In this document: positions 20,432 to 29,847 of the stretch, piece by piece
How positions within the stretch are numbered: the first letter of the stretch is position 1
Layout: every line of letters begins with the position of its first letter
Assembly: GCA_020633195.1 (NCBI GenBank)
Contig: JACKEC010000015.1
Coordinates: 682,001-746,000 of the forward strand
Source of the DNA: Sandaracinaceae bacterium
GTDB taxonomy: Bacteria > Myxococcota_A > Polyangia > Polyangiales > Sandaracinaceae
Direction of reading: 5' to 3'
Length of the DNA: 64,000 nucleotides
Notes under the pieces: generated by a model
The model's database searches: none
Told to the model about the DNA's origin: nothing
Seen by the model: only the letters and a program-made list of their open reading frames with translations
Made by a program: the position numbers and the translations under genes

Positions 20432-23400
20432 GTGAGCCGACCCACGAGCCCGAGCGCGCGCGCCGTCCCCCTTTTGGTGGTCGGGCTCGCGCTCGGGCTC
20501 GTGTCGATCGGCCGCGCGCAGCCCCCCGCGCCGGACGCGCCGTCGGTCGAGCCGGACGCCGCGCGGCGCCGCGTCATCGAGGAGCTCCGCGAGCGGGCCC
20601 GGCGCGTGGACGCCCTGATCGCGGGGACCCTGGAGTCCGACGTCGTCGCGTCCACCCTGTTCGACTTCGACCTCGCCGACCCGGCCCTGACCGGCGATCG
20701 CGGCGAGCGGTTCCTCGAGCTGTTGACCGGCGCGGAGGCGAGCGCGGTCGCGGCACCTCGACGCCGGCGAGCCCCCACCCCGGCCGCGCGCCCCGTCGAT
20801 CCCGATCCGCTGCGCGCGACGGTCGACGACCTCGTCGCCGCCTACGAGCGCTTCTTCGCGCTGCCGATCGTGGAGCGCGAGGCGCTCTTGGCGGCCCACC
20901 GTGAACGCCGGGCCGCGCTCGCCGTCGCCGCCGAGGGCGTCGTCACGCGGCGCGCGTATCTGCGCTCGCTGCGCGAGCGTCGCGCGCGGCTCGAGGCGTT
21001 CGTGCGGGGCGAGCTCGATCCGACCGTCGATCCGCGTACCCTATTGCACGTCGACTTGTCGGCCAGCGGGGGCCTCGGGCTCGACGAGACGCGCCTCTCG
21101 CGGGCGCTCGGCGCAGAGCCGCCGCCCCCCGAGGAGGTCGAGGACCCCGAGACCCTCGAGGGGGCCGCGTTGGCCGCGGCGATCGAGCGGGAGGAGCACC
21201 GCCTCGACGCGGCGCGGCTCTCGTTCCTCCGGCGTCCGGCGTCCGATCGCGCGGCGCTCGTCGCCGAGCAGGACGCCCGGCGCGAGGCGCACCAGCGCGC
21301 GCTCGCCGGGGCCGAGGAGGCCGAGGTCCCCGAGGAGGCGCCGGCCGAGACGATCGACGAGGTCGATCGCGCGCAGCAGCAGGCGCTCGAGGAGGCTCGC
21401 CAGGCCCGCTCGCGCGCCGCGCGGGCGCTCGCGGAGGAGCGCGCCCGCCTCCTCGGGGTCCGGGCCGAGCTCGCCCGCGTCTCCGAGCGGGTCGCCGCGC
21501 GCTGGACCGGCGTCGAGGCGGATCGCGCCGAGGGCGTCGCGCTCGTCGAGGCCGCGCGCGCCGTGATCGCCCGACCCGAGCTCGACCTCGAGCGCCCCCG
21601 CGACGCCAGCCGCGTGTACGACCAGGTCCGCGACGCGCTCGCCAAGCGCCTCGTCGCGATCCGCGACATCCTGCGCTTCGCGCCCGAGCTGCCGGAGGTC
21701 GCGTCCTCGGTCGACGCCCAGGGGGAGGTCGACTGGACCCCCGTCACCGAGCTGGTCACCGAGACCACCGCGCGGCACGCCGAGGTCGAATCCGAGATCG
21801 ACGGCTTCCGGGACCGCGCCCTCGACGCGCTCGGCGCCGACGTCGCGGCGCTCCACCGCGCGCGCCTCGACCTGCTGCCGGTGCTCGCCGCCGACCAGCG
21901 CGACCGGCTCACCGGGTTCGGCCCCGAGGGCGTCGAGCAGGCCTCGCAGGAGCTCGAGCACCTGACGCTCTTCTGGAGGCTCAAGGGGCGCTCGCTCACG
22001 CGTCGGGTCGCCGGCCTCGCGAGCGACGTCACGACCTCGATCCCCCGCATGACCCTGGTCGCGATCGAGCTCCTCCTCCTCGTGGTCGCGTTCGTGTTCT
22101 GGCGTCGCCACGCCGACGGATGGTTGCGCGATCTCGAGGGCCCCGACCCCAGCTCGCGCCGCAACCTGCACTTCGGCGCGGAGGTGCGCCGCGCCGGGTG
22201 GATGGGCCTCGTCGCCTACTACGTGCGCCGGGTCCGCGCGCCGCTCGAGTGGCTGATCCTCATCTTCGCGCTCTCGCGCCTGCTCGCCTTCGAGCAGGTC
22301 CCCGAGATGCGCTACGTCTGGATCGTGACCCTCTGGCCGCTCTTCGGAGCGGTCGCCGTGCGCGGCGTCGACGCCTACGCGATCCGCGACCGACGAGCGA
22401 GGGGCCGACGGGACGCGGACGCCGAGCTGCGCGCGCGCTCGCTGCGCCTGATCGGCCGCGTCGTCGTGCTCGTCGGGCTCCTGCTCAGCCTCACCGAGGC
22501 GGCGGTCGGCGCGGGCACCCTCTACGCGTGGGTGGGCGCCGCCTGCTGGCTGCTCCCGATCGTGGTCGGCGTGATCCTGAGCCGCTGGTGGCGCGAGCGC
22601 ATCGTGACCGAGCTCGGCCGCCGTCAGCCCCCGAGCCGGCTCGAGCGGTGGGTGCTCCACCGGACCACCGGCGTGCGCGGCGTCCTCGCGCTGCTGCTCG
22701 GCGGCGCGTGGTGGTTCGCGCTCGGCACCGGCGCCTGGCTCGCGCGCGAGCTCTCGCGGTTCGAGATCACGAGGCGCGTCCTCGCGGCCTTGTTCCTCCG
22801 CGGGCTCCAGCGTCAGGCCGAGGGTGACGTCGCCCCTCGCACGACGAGCGATCTGGCCCCCGAGGTGCGGGCCGCGCTCGCGCCCGGCGCCGTCACGGAG
22901 AAGCCGCTCGCCGCCGTCGCCGACGCTCACCTCGCGGCCCTCGTCGAGCTGCTCGAGGCCCCCGCGCCCGCGATGACCGCGGTGATCGGGGAGCGCGGGC
23001 TGGGCAAGTCCACGTTCCTCGGCCGCGTCGCGCGAGCCGTCTCCGAGCGCGACGTGATCACCCTCCGCTTCGATCGCGCCGACGTCTCCGGGCGCGCGGC
23101 GCTCGCCGTGGCTCTCCAGCGCGATCCCGGCGCGGGCGACGACGAGCTGTCCGCGGCGCTCGCGGAGCAGGACCGGCCCGTGATCCTCGTCGACGACGCG
23201 CACCGCCTCTTCCGGCCCGCCGTCCACGGCTACGACGGGCTGCGAGGTCTGCTCGAGACCGCGCGCGGCGTCGGCGCCAGCGCGGACTGGGTCGTCACCT
23301 TCGACTCCGCGGGGTGGCAGTACGCCGATCGCGCCCTCGGGATCGGCGACGCCTTCGATCGCGTCGTCTCGCTGCAGCGCTGGACCGAGAGCGACATCGC

Positions 23401-23881
23401 CGAGCTGCTTCGGAGCCGGGCCTCCGCCGCCGACGTCGTCCCCGACTTCGGCGCGCTCGGGGCCCAGCGGCGCGCCGCCGGCGACGACGACGAGCAGATC
23501 GAGGAGGGCTTCTACCGGCTCGTCTGGGATCACTCGCAGGGCAACCCCGCGGTCGCGCTCCACTGCTTCACCCAGTCGCTCGTCGAGCGCGACGACAAGA
23601 CCCTCGTCCGCCTCTTCGAGCTGCCGCGCCCCGAGTCGCTCGAGCCGCTGCCCCCGCCCGCGCACTTCTTGTTGCGGGCGCTCGTGCAGCTCGACGTGGC
23701 GAGCCTCGCGGACCTCGCGGAGGCGACCTCGCTGTCCGCGCCGAGCGTGGAGGATCTCGTCCGTCGGCTCGAGGGGCTCGGCCTCCTCGCCGCCGAGGGG
23801 CCCGGCCTCCGGATCACCTGGCCCTGGTACCGGACGGTGCGAACCGTCTTGCGCCGCCGACACCTGCTGATCGTGGAGTGA
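20432..23881 (+). CDS. Large coiled-coil / membrane / P-loop ATPase protein
   Basis: A protein of 1149 residues, not a recognised named family. It has a signal peptide, then about 480 residues of Arg/Glu/Ala-rich helix and coiled coil expected in the periplasm. At about 535-780 there are roughly six hydrophobic helices (for example LVAIELLLLVVAFVFW and LIGRVVVLVGLLLSLTEA), followed by a cytoplasmic P-loop NTPase at about 830-1149. Walker A is GERGLGKST (near residue 855) and Walker B is VILVDDAH (near 920); a winged-helix-like end follows. The periplasmic coiled coil plus membrane block recalls the N-terminal part of MscK-type mechanosensitive proteins, with an ATPase in place of the channel. 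The GTG start has GGAG upstream. The MscS gene begins 4 bp after the stop. Confidence 0.7.
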   Translation: MSRPTSPSARAVPLLVVGLALGLVSIGRAQPPAPDAPSVEPDAARRRVIEELRERARRVDALIAGTLESDVVASTLFDFDLADPALTGDRGERFLELLTGAEASAVAAPRRRRAPTPAARPVDPDPLRATVDDLVAAYERFFALPIVEREALLAAHRERRAALAVAAEGVVTRRAYLRSLRERRARLEAFVRGELDPTVDPRTLLHVDLSASGGLGLDETRLSRALGAEPPPPEEVEDPETLEGAALAAAIEREEHRLDAARLSFLRRPASDRAALVAEQDARREAHQRALAGAEEAEVPEEAPAETIDEVDRAQQQALEEARQARSRAARALAEERARLLGVRAELARVSERVAARWTGVEADRAEGVALVEAARAVIARPELDLERPRDASRVYDQVRDALAKRLVAIRDILRFAPELPEVASSVDAQGEVDWTPVTELVTETTARHAEVESEIDGFRDRALDALGADVAALHRARLDLLPVLAADQRDRLTGFGPEGVEQASQELEHLTLFWRLKGRSLTRRVAGLASDVTTSIPRMTLVAIELLLLVVAFVFWRRHADGWLRDLEGPDPSSRRNLHFGAEVRRAGWMGLVAYYVRRVRAPLEWLILIFALSRLLAFEQVPEMRYVWIVTLWPLFGAVAVRGVDAYAIRDRRARGRRDADAELRARSLRLIGRVVVLVGLLLSLTEAAVGAGTLYAWVGAACWLLPIVVGVILSRWWRERIVTELGRRQPPSRLERWVLHRTTGVRGVLALLLGGAWWFALGTGAWLARELSRFEITRRVLAALFLRGLQRQAEGDVAPRTTSDLAPEVRAALAPGAVTEKPLAAVADAHLAALVELLEAPAPAMTAVIGERGLGKSTFLGRVARAVSERDVITLRFDRADVSGRAALAVALQRDPGAGDDELSAALAEQDRPVILVDDAHRLFRPAVHGYDGLRGLLETARGVGASADWVVTFDSAGWQYADRALGIGDAFDRVVSLQRWTESDIAELLRSRASAADVVPDFGALGAQRRAAGDDDEQIEEGFYRLVWDHSQGNPAVALHCFTQSLVERDDKTLVRLFELPRPESLEPLPPPAHFLLRALVQLDVASLADLAEATSLSAPSVEDLVRRLEGLGLLAAEGPGLRITWPWYRTVRTVLRRRHLLIVE

Positions 23882-23885
23882 CCCG

Positions 23886-24833
23886 ATGAGACGACGCACG
23901 CTTCGAAGCGCCGCGCGAGCGCTCGCCGCCCTCGGGATCACCGCCTCGTCGACCGCCTCGGCCCAGGTCCAGGAGCTCAGCGCCGACAGCATGTCCGGCG
24001 AGACCTTCCGGCAGCTCTCCCACGTCATCAGCTGGAGCGGCGTGGCCGTCTCGGCCGTCGTCATCCTCGTCGCGTGGGCGATCACGCGGTTCGCGCGCCG
24101 CGCCGTCGAGCGCCTGAGCGAGCAGTTCGCGGATCGCCGCCTCACCCTGCACAAGGCGCTGACGGTCCTGCAGTTCACCATCTACCTGGTGGTCGCGGTG
24201 CTCGTGCTGAAGCTGAGCCTGCGCCTCGACGATCGCCTCATCGCGCTGATCGGCGGCACCATCGCGGTCGGCGTGGGCCTCGCGATCAAGGACCTCGTCG
24301 CCTCGCTGATCGCGGGCGTGCTCATCATGGCCGACCGCCCCTTCCAGGTCGGCGACCGCGTGCAGTTCGAGGGGCACTACGGGGACATCACCGCGATCGG
24401 CCTCCGCTCGGTCCGGATGGTCACGCTCGACGACAACGTCGTGACCATCCCCAACAACAAGTTCCTCTCCGGCATCACCTCGAGCGGCAACTACGGCGCG
24501 CTCGACATGCAGGTCGCCACCGACTTCCTCATCGGCGTCGATCAGGACGTCGCGCTCGCCGAGCAGATCGTGCGGGAGGCCGCGGTGAGCAGCCGGCACG
24601 TGCACCTGCCCAAGCCCGTCGTCGTCCTGATCGCGCCGCAGGTCGTCGGGAGCTACCTGGCGATCCAGCTCCGCCTCAAGGCGTACGTCCTCGACACCAA
24701 GTACGAGAAGGCCTTCACCACCGACGTGAACCGCCGCGTGCTCACCGCGTTCCGGGCGGCCGGCGTGCTGCCGCCGGCGCAGCTCCACCGAACGCTGCCC
24801 GAGTCGGTCGCGCTCGAACTCAGCGCGGAGTGA
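23886..24833 (+). CDS. MscS-family mechanosensitive ion channel
   Basis: A protein of 315 residues. A signal-like N-terminus is followed by three membrane helices. The third, pore-lining helix GGTIAVGVGLAIKDLVASLI has the Gly/Ala packing of MscS TM3 and leads into the beta domain (RPFQVGDRVQFEGHYGDITAIGLRSVR, VTIPNNKFL) and the C-terminal alpha/beta cage. The core family features are intact, so it should form a channel that opens under membrane tension. Its start is 4 bp after the stop of the large ATPase gene, so co-translation and a physical partnership are likely. The last 14 bp overlap tail-to-tail with the convergent response regulator gene. Confidence 0.93.
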   Translation: MRRRTLRSAARALAALGITASSTASAQVQELSADSMSGETFRQLSHVISWSGVAVSAVVILVAWAITRFARRAVERLSEQFADRRLTLHKALTVLQFTIYLVVAVLVLKLSLRLDDRLIALIGGTIAVGVGLAIKDLVASLIAGVLIMADRPFQVGDRVQFEGHYGDITAIGLRSVRMVTLDDNVVTIPNNKFLSGITSSGNYGALDMQVATDFLIGVDQDVALAEQIVREAAVSSRHVHLPKPVVVLIAPQVVGSYLAIQLRLKAYVLDTKYEKAFTTDVNRRVLTAFRAAGVLPPAQLHRTLPESVALELSAE

Positions 24834-25437
24834 CCGGGTCGCGGTCGTCGTCGTCGTCGGCCTCGCGCTCGCGGGCGCGCAGCCGCTGGTGGAGCGCCTG
24901 CCGCGTGATCCCCAGCAGGCTGGCCGCGCGGCTGAGGTTGCCGGACGTCCGCGTCAAGGCTTCTTGCACCATGATGTTGCCCACGAGGCGCTCGAGCTCG
25001 GGCTTCTGCCGGCGCCCGACGAGGCGACGAATCACGGGCTCGAGGAGCGCCGGCGAGGGCGGCTGCAGGAGGGCGGCCTCGAGCCGCTCGAGATCGAGGG
25101 GCTTCTCCAGGACCAACTCGACGCCGAGCTCGAGCAGCTCGACCGTCTCCGACGGGCTCGCGTCCCCCGTGGCGACGATGATGGTCGGCGGCGGCGTCAG
25201 CGTCGCGGCGACCCGGGCGACCTCGACCCCGCGCTGCTCGCCGAGGCCGATGTCGAGGATGATCGCGTCCACGGTGTGCGCCTCGAGGATCTCGACCGCC
25301 GCCTCGACGCTGCCGGCCTGCAGGAGCTGACAGCCCCAGACCGAGAGCAGACGGACCATCGCCCGGCGGACTCCGTCGTCGTCCTCCACCAAGAGGACGG
25401 TCTTCTCGCCAGGCACGGTCACCTCCATACGGTACAC
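24820..25437 (-). CDS. Response regulator with Fis-type HTH output domain (RegA/ActR type)
   Basis: A protein of 205 residues. The receiver domain (about 12-125) has the acidic pocket VEDDDG, phospho-acceptor Asp62 in ILDIGLG, Thr in VATGD and Lys112 in EKPL. There is no AAA+ domain. The C-terminus (about 150-190) is a Fis-family helix-turn-helix (VQEALTRTSGNLSRAASLLG, then ITRQALHQRL). This is the layout of RegA/PrrA/ActR redox regulators. No sensor kinase gene is adjacent. An ATG at residue 4 is an alternative start. The gene converges on the MscS gene with a 14-bp overlap, so the two may influence each other's expression. Confidence 0.85.
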   Translation of the reverse strand: MYRMEVTVPGEKTVLLVEDDDGVRRAMVRLLSVWGCQLLQAGSVEAAVEILEAHTVDAIILDIGLGEQRGVEVARVAATLTPPPTIIVATGDASPSETVELLELGVELVLEKPLDLERLEAALLQPPSPALLEPVIRRLVGRRQKPELERLVGNIMVQEALTRTSGNLSRAASLLGITRQALHQRLRAREREADDDDDRDPVTPR

Positions 25438-25647
25438 GTCCGCTCTCTCGGGTGGGTTACAGCTTGGCTACGTCTCGACCGATGCGCCACCTACGGCCCC
25501 GATCTGGGGACATCCCAGGGCGTCAACTAGAGTTTACCGCGTATGTTCAGTCTGGCGCGCCCTCCGAGCCCGTCGATACCTTGACGATGGGCCAGCGCGT
25601 CGGGGAGGCGCCGAACGCGCGCAGTCGCCCGTCAGGGGGGAGGACGC
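25438..25647. promoter_or_regulatory. Divergent control region between the response regulator and a small unknown gene
   Basis: 210 bp, noticeably less GC-rich than its surroundings around 25525-25555 (gtcaactagagtttacc). It should hold both promoters. I see no convincing -35/-10 pair or strong inverted repeat. Confidence 0.35.
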
Positions 25648-25974
25648 ATGTCGGCAGTCAACGAAACCAGGGACCCGCACGCGGTGCGTGCGCGTCGTCA
25701 TCGACTCGTGCGCGAGCTGCTCGAGGGGCGCCGAGGCCGCCGGCTCCGGGCCGTCGACGTGCTCGGGCACGTCAGCGAGCTGCTCGCGCTCGGGGAGAGC
25801 GTGTCGTCGCTGCGCAAGCTCGGGCCGAGGCTCCCCCCGAAGCCGCCCACCCTCGACGAGGAGGCCGCGCGGGTGATCTGCGAGGCCCAGTCCCTGTTCG
25901 AGTTCGACCCCCGCGCGTGGCAGCTCCTCGGCGTGGATCTGCGGCGCCTCGAGGCGCGGCGCGCGGCGAGCTGA
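25648..25974 (+). CDS. Small hypothetical protein
   Basis: A protein of 108 residues, Arg/Leu-rich and predicted helical, with no membrane segment or known motif. A GGGGGAGGA ribosome site lies a few bases before the ATG, and the codons follow the local G/C third-position bias, so it is probably real. It stands alone between the divergent response regulator and the DUF4132 gene 54 bp downstream. Function unknown. Confidence 0.55.
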   Translation: MSAVNETRDPHAVRARRHRLVRELLEGRRGRRLRAVDVLGHVSELLALGESVSSLRKLGPRLPPKPPTLDEEAARVICEAQSLFEFDPRAWQLLGVDLRRLEARRAAS

Positions 25975-26028
25975 GGCCGTCGCGAACGGCGACGTGCGCG
26001 TGGCCGCGGGGCCAGTAGATTTGCGCGC

Positions 26029-29000
26029 ATGGACGCGACCTACGCGATCGACGCCAAGAAGCTGAAGGCCCAGACCAACCGCTCCGGGAAGAAGCTCGGA
26101 CTCCTCGAGCCGGCCGAGGCGCTCGCGCGCATCACGCGCTGGCGCAAGGCGCCGCTCGCGTCGGAGGGGACCGACGCGGCCGTGGCGGCGGTGGCCGGGT
26201 TCCTCGAGTCCCCCTCCACCGAGGCCCCCGAGGAGGACCTCCAGCACGCCCTCTTCGCGCTGCTCGGGAACACCTCCGATCACGTCGCCTTCCTCTCGCT
26301 CTTCTGGCACTGGCGCGGCCCGCGCGGGCTCGCCGAGCTCGGTCTCGGCGGCGGCCGCTATCGCCTCGACACGCGTGCCGATCCTTCGCGGGGCGTCCTG
26401 CGGGCGGACGGCGCGGTCATCGGGGGCTGGCACCTCCTCTACCTGTTGTGGTTCCTGCTCGAGCGCGACGGGACCCTCGAGCCGTGGCTGCACGAGAAGG
26501 TGAAGGCGACCGTGCTCGACCCGGCCGACGCGACCCAGTGCGCGATCCTCTTCGACGACTGCGCGTGGGCCAACGCGCTGATCGACCACTGGATGACGAT
26601 CCCGACGACCCGCGCCGACTCGTGGAGCATCGTCGGGCTCGTCGGCGCCACCGACGACGACGCTCGCTTCGCCGCGTTCATGGACTACTTCGGCGCCCAG
26701 ATGGAGCACCTCGGCGCCCCCGCGAACCTCCCGCGCGCGATCGGTCGCGTCTCTGTCGAGGTCTTCGTCGGCGCCCTCCTCCCGCGGCTCGAGGACGGCC
26801 TCGCGGCCAAGTGGAAGAGCAGCCAGGCGGAGCCGTTCGCCAAGGCGCTCGCGCACGTGCGGAGCCCCGACGTCGCGCGCGTCCTCGCGGCGTGGGTCGG
26901 GGAGAAGTCCGTCGCCAAGGTCGCCACCGACTACTTCCGCGCCCACCCCGATCTGTCCGCCGCGCTCGCGCCGATCGCCAAGGCCAAGGGCAAGGCGGGC
27001 CCGATCGCGAAGGCCATGCTCGCCTCCCTCGAGCGCGAGGCGGAGGCGGCGCCGGCGCCCGCGAAGGGGAAGGGGAAGGCGAAGGGAAAGGAGAAGCCCG
27101 CGAAGAAGGCGAAGGCGTCGAAGGCGAAGCCGGCGAAGGCGACCGAGGCCCTGCCCGCCGCGCTGCGCTCGCCGCCGTGGAAGAAGAAGGCGCGCCCCGC
27201 GCGGCCCCGGCTCGCGCTCGCGCTCATCGTCGAGGCCGAGCGCTACACGCCGGCCTCCGGAGCGGCGAAGAAGACCATCGCGCGGGACCGGAGCCCCGAG
27301 AACGACGCGCGGCTGCTCGGCGACAAGTCGCCGACCGAGCTCTACGAGCCGTCGATCTTCAACCTCACCGACGACGTGGCCCTCTCGGCCCTGAACGGTC
27401 GCGCGCGCCTCAACCCCTACAGCTACGACGGCTACTACCTGTGGCTCGGGGATCGTGTCGTCCCTCACCTGATGCACGCGCTCGGCAACGACGTCGAGCT
27501 CGGCGCGTGGCTCCTCGACCGCGCCGTGTCGCCGCGGCTCGCGCTCGGCTGCGGGCGGGCGGCGCTGAAGCGCTCCGGGGGCAAGGCGCGCAACGCCGCG
27601 CTCGCGTGGCTCGACGCCCACCCCGGGGTCGCCGCGCTCGGCCTGATCCCCGCGGCGCTCGGCGAGAGCGACGCCGACGCCGACGTCGCCGAGCGCACCC
27701 TGCGCCTCTTGCTGCGCGGCGGGCACGGCGCGGCCGTCTCCGAGGCCGCCGCTCGCTACGGCGCCGAGGCCTCGACCGCGCTCGACGCGGTCCTCGGCAA
27801 GAGCCCGTACGACCGCGTCCCCGTGAAGATGCCCCCGCGCGCGAAGTGGGCCGCGCCCGAGCGTCTCGGCTCGCTCGAGCTCCTCGCGGGCGGCGCGCTC
27901 ACCGACGCGGACGTCGCGACCTTCCTCCAGATGCTCCAGATCTCCGTCGTCGACGAGCCCTACGCCGGCGTCACCGACGTCCGGCCGCTCCTGACGCCCG
28001 AGTCGCGCACCCGGTTCGCGCGGGCCCTCCTCGAGGAGTTCGTGCTCGCCGGCTCGCCGCCCTCGCACGAGTGGGTGATCGGTGCCATCGCGCTGCTCGA
28101 CCCCGAGCTCGCGATCGTCGAGCTCGCCGCCCGCATGCGCCGCTGGGCGGCCGACGGGAAGGTCCCCCTCCTGCACCGCTCGCTCGAGGCGCTCGCCGCG
28201 ATCGACACCGACGAGGCGCTCGTCGTCGTCTACGACGCCGGCCAGCGCAGCCGCTACGACGACACCCGCGACAAGGTGCGTTCCATCCTCGAAGGTGTCG
28301 CGGAGGCGCGGAAGATCCCCTTCTCCGTCCTCGAGGACGTCCTCGTCCCCGAGCTCGGCCTCGAGGAGGGCGCGATCTCCCTCGACCTCGGCGGCCGCTC
28401 CCTCGAGGTCACCCTCGGCGACCACCTCGACGCCGTGCTGCGCGACGGGGACGGCCACGTGATCTCCGCCTTCCCGCGCAAGAGCAAGAAGGACGACGCC
28501 GAGAAGTACGCCGCGGCCAAGGCTCGCTACGCGACCCTCGTCGAGTCGGCGGCGACGGTGGGCCGGGGCCAGGTCCTCCGCCTCGAGCGCGCCATGCGCG
28601 AGCAGCGCGCGTGGACCGTCGCCGACCTGCGGGCTCACGTCCTCACGCAACCTCTCTTGCACCACCTCGCGCAGCGCCTCGTGTGGCAGGTGCTCGACGG
28701 CGGCGCGCTCTTCCGCGTCGCCGAGGACCTCACCCTCGTCGACGCCGACGACGAGCCCGTCGCGTTCCCGCCCGACGCCGCCCGCGTCGTGATCGCGCAC
28801 CCGCTGTGTGCGCCTGGCCTGCGCGCGTTCCAGACCTGGATCGACGACTACCTCGTCGTCCAGCCCTTCGCCCAGGTCGCCCGCGAGACCTTCACCCTCG
28901 GCGCCGCCGAGGCGGCCGGGTCGTCCGTCGCGGGCGTCGAGGGTCGCGGCGCCGCCTACCTCCCCGTCCTCGCCCTCACCACCGAGCGCGGCTGGAAGCC

Positions 29001-29250
29001 CGTCGCGCCGGGCGCGAAGGGCATCGACGCCATCGTGCGCGAGGAGGCCGTGGAGTCGCGCCCCGACCCCCTCGTCGCGCGCCTCGGCATCCGCCCCGGC
29101 CTCCTCTTCGGCGCCGCGCGCGGACGCCCCGCGCAGACCCTCGGCGCGTTCACGATCGCCACCGCCGACGGCGAGCCCGCGCGCTTCGACGAGCTCGACC
29201 CGCTCGCGCTCGGCGAGCTGCTGCGCGACGTGATGACCCTGACCGAGTGA
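26029..29250 (+). CDS. DUF4132 (MolR-like) large repeat protein
   Basis: A protein of 1073 residues. The last third carries the DUF4132 core: LERAMREQRAWTVADLR, LHHLAQRLVWQVLDG, FRVAEDLTLVDADDEPVAF, HPLCAPGLRAF and VVQPFAQVARE. The family includes E. coli MolR/YehI-type proteins of unknown biochemistry. The N-terminal two thirds are helical, HEAT-like repeats, interrupted at about 340-400 by a Lys/Ala-rich linker (repeated KGKAKGKEK-type units). Predicted cytoplasmic, with no catalytic motif visible. The start is the first ATG after a 54-bp gap. A small membrane-protein gene follows 42 bp downstream. Confidence 0.8.
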   Translation: MDATYAIDAKKLKAQTNRSGKKLGLLEPAEALARITRWRKAPLASEGTDAAVAAVAGFLESPSTEAPEEDLQHALFALLGNTSDHVAFLSLFWHWRGPRGLAELGLGGGRYRLDTRADPSRGVLRADGAVIGGWHLLYLLWFLLERDGTLEPWLHEKVKATVLDPADATQCAILFDDCAWANALIDHWMTIPTTRADSWSIVGLVGATDDDARFAAFMDYFGAQMEHLGAPANLPRAIGRVSVEVFVGALLPRLEDGLAAKWKSSQAEPFAKALAHVRSPDVARVLAAWVGEKSVAKVATDYFRAHPDLSAALAPIAKAKGKAGPIAKAMLASLEREAEAAPAPAKGKGKAKGKEKPAKKAKASKAKPAKATEALPAALRSPPWKKKARPARPRLALALIVEAERYTPASGAAKKTIARDRSPENDARLLGDKSPTELYEPSIFNLTDDVALSALNGRARLNPYSYDGYYLWLGDRVVPHLMHALGNDVELGAWLLDRAVSPRLALGCGRAALKRSGGKARNAALAWLDAHPGVAALGLIPAALGESDADADVAERTLRLLLRGGHGAAVSEAAARYGAEASTALDAVLGKSPYDRVPVKMPPRAKWAAPERLGSLELLAGGALTDADVATFLQMLQISVVDEPYAGVTDVRPLLTPESRTRFARALLEEFVLAGSPPSHEWVIGAIALLDPELAIVELAARMRRWAADGKVPLLHRSLEALAAIDTDEALVVVYDAGQRSRYDDTRDKVRSILEGVAEARKIPFSVLEDVLVPELGLEEGAISLDLGGRSLEVTLGDHLDAVLRDGDGHVISAFPRKSKKDDAEKYAAAKARYATLVESAATVGRGQVLRLERAMREQRAWTVADLRAHVLTQPLLHHLAQRLVWQVLDGGALFRVAEDLTLVDADDEPVAFPPDAARVVIAHPLCAPGLRAFQTWIDDYLVVQPFAQVARETFTLGAAEAAGSSVAGVEGRGAAYLPVLALTTERGWKPVAPGAKGIDAIVREEAVESRPDPLVARLGIRPGLLFGAARGRPAQTLGAFTIATADGEPARFDELDPLALGELLRDVMTLTE

Positions 29251-29292
29251 GCCGCCGCGCGGCGAGGGCGCCAGAGTATACTCGCCACCTTC

Positions 29293-29847
29293 ATGGGGGG
29301 ATTTCTTCAGGATCTGCAGACGCACGGCGTCGGCGTGATGATCGTCATCGGCGTCGTCTTCGCCGCGCTCGTCGTCATCCAGTGGCTGATGTGGATCTTC
29401 GGCGTCGGCCGGTTCAGGGAGAAGCCCAAGCCCCTCGACGCCCAGAAGAGCGCCGTCCGCTACGTCCTGACCGAGCTCTTCGTCCGCATCATCACCGAGT
29501 TCCGCCACTTCCTCGCGCTCGTGATCGTCCTCGTCTTCGCCTTCGCCCTCGCGACCGCCATGTACCCCGGCCTCGCCGCGGGCGACGTCTCCAAGATCGT
29601 CGACGGTGTCCAGGCCGTGTCCGCCGTCCTCGGGGGCCTGCTCGGATCGATCATCGGCTACTACTTCGGCGAGTCGGCGGCCCGGTCCAAGACCGACCCG
29701 CCCGCGGACGACGAGCTGACGGACGGCTCTCTCGTGCAAGGCGACCTGCCCTCGGACGTCGACCGCCCCCGGCCCGCGCCCCCGATCCTCGAGGCCCCGC
29801 TCCCCGCCGCGCTCGCCGGGGACGACGACGAGGAGGAGCCCACGTGA
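29293..29847 (+). CDS. Three-helix membrane protein paired with a pYEATS gene
   Basis: A protein of 184 residues. Hydrophobic helices lie at about 12-36 (VGVMIVIGVVFAALVVIQWL), 70-95 (FLALVIVLVFAFALATAMY) and 105-128 (VLGGLLGSIIGYYFG). The last helix has a Gly-zipper character. The C-terminal 55 residues are acidic and proline-rich and probably cytoplasmic. No family is recognised. Its TGA overlaps the GTG of the pYEATS gene (GTGA), so the two products are made together and probably interact at the membrane. Confidence 0.75.
   Translation: MGGFLQDLQTHGVGVMIVIGVVFAALVVIQWLMWIFGVGRFREKPKPLDAQKSAVRYVLTELFVRIITEFRHFLALVIVLVFAFALATAMYPGLAAGDVSKIVDGVQAVSAVLGGLLGSIIGYYFGESAARSKTDPPADDELTDGSLVQGDLPSDVDRPRPAPPILEAPLPAALAGDDDEEEPT

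Noticed and set aside
25534..29739. A 1401-codon minus-strand frame opposite the DUF4132 gene
   Set aside because: It is a composition artefact with no recognised motif, while the plus strand has clear DUF4132 signatures.
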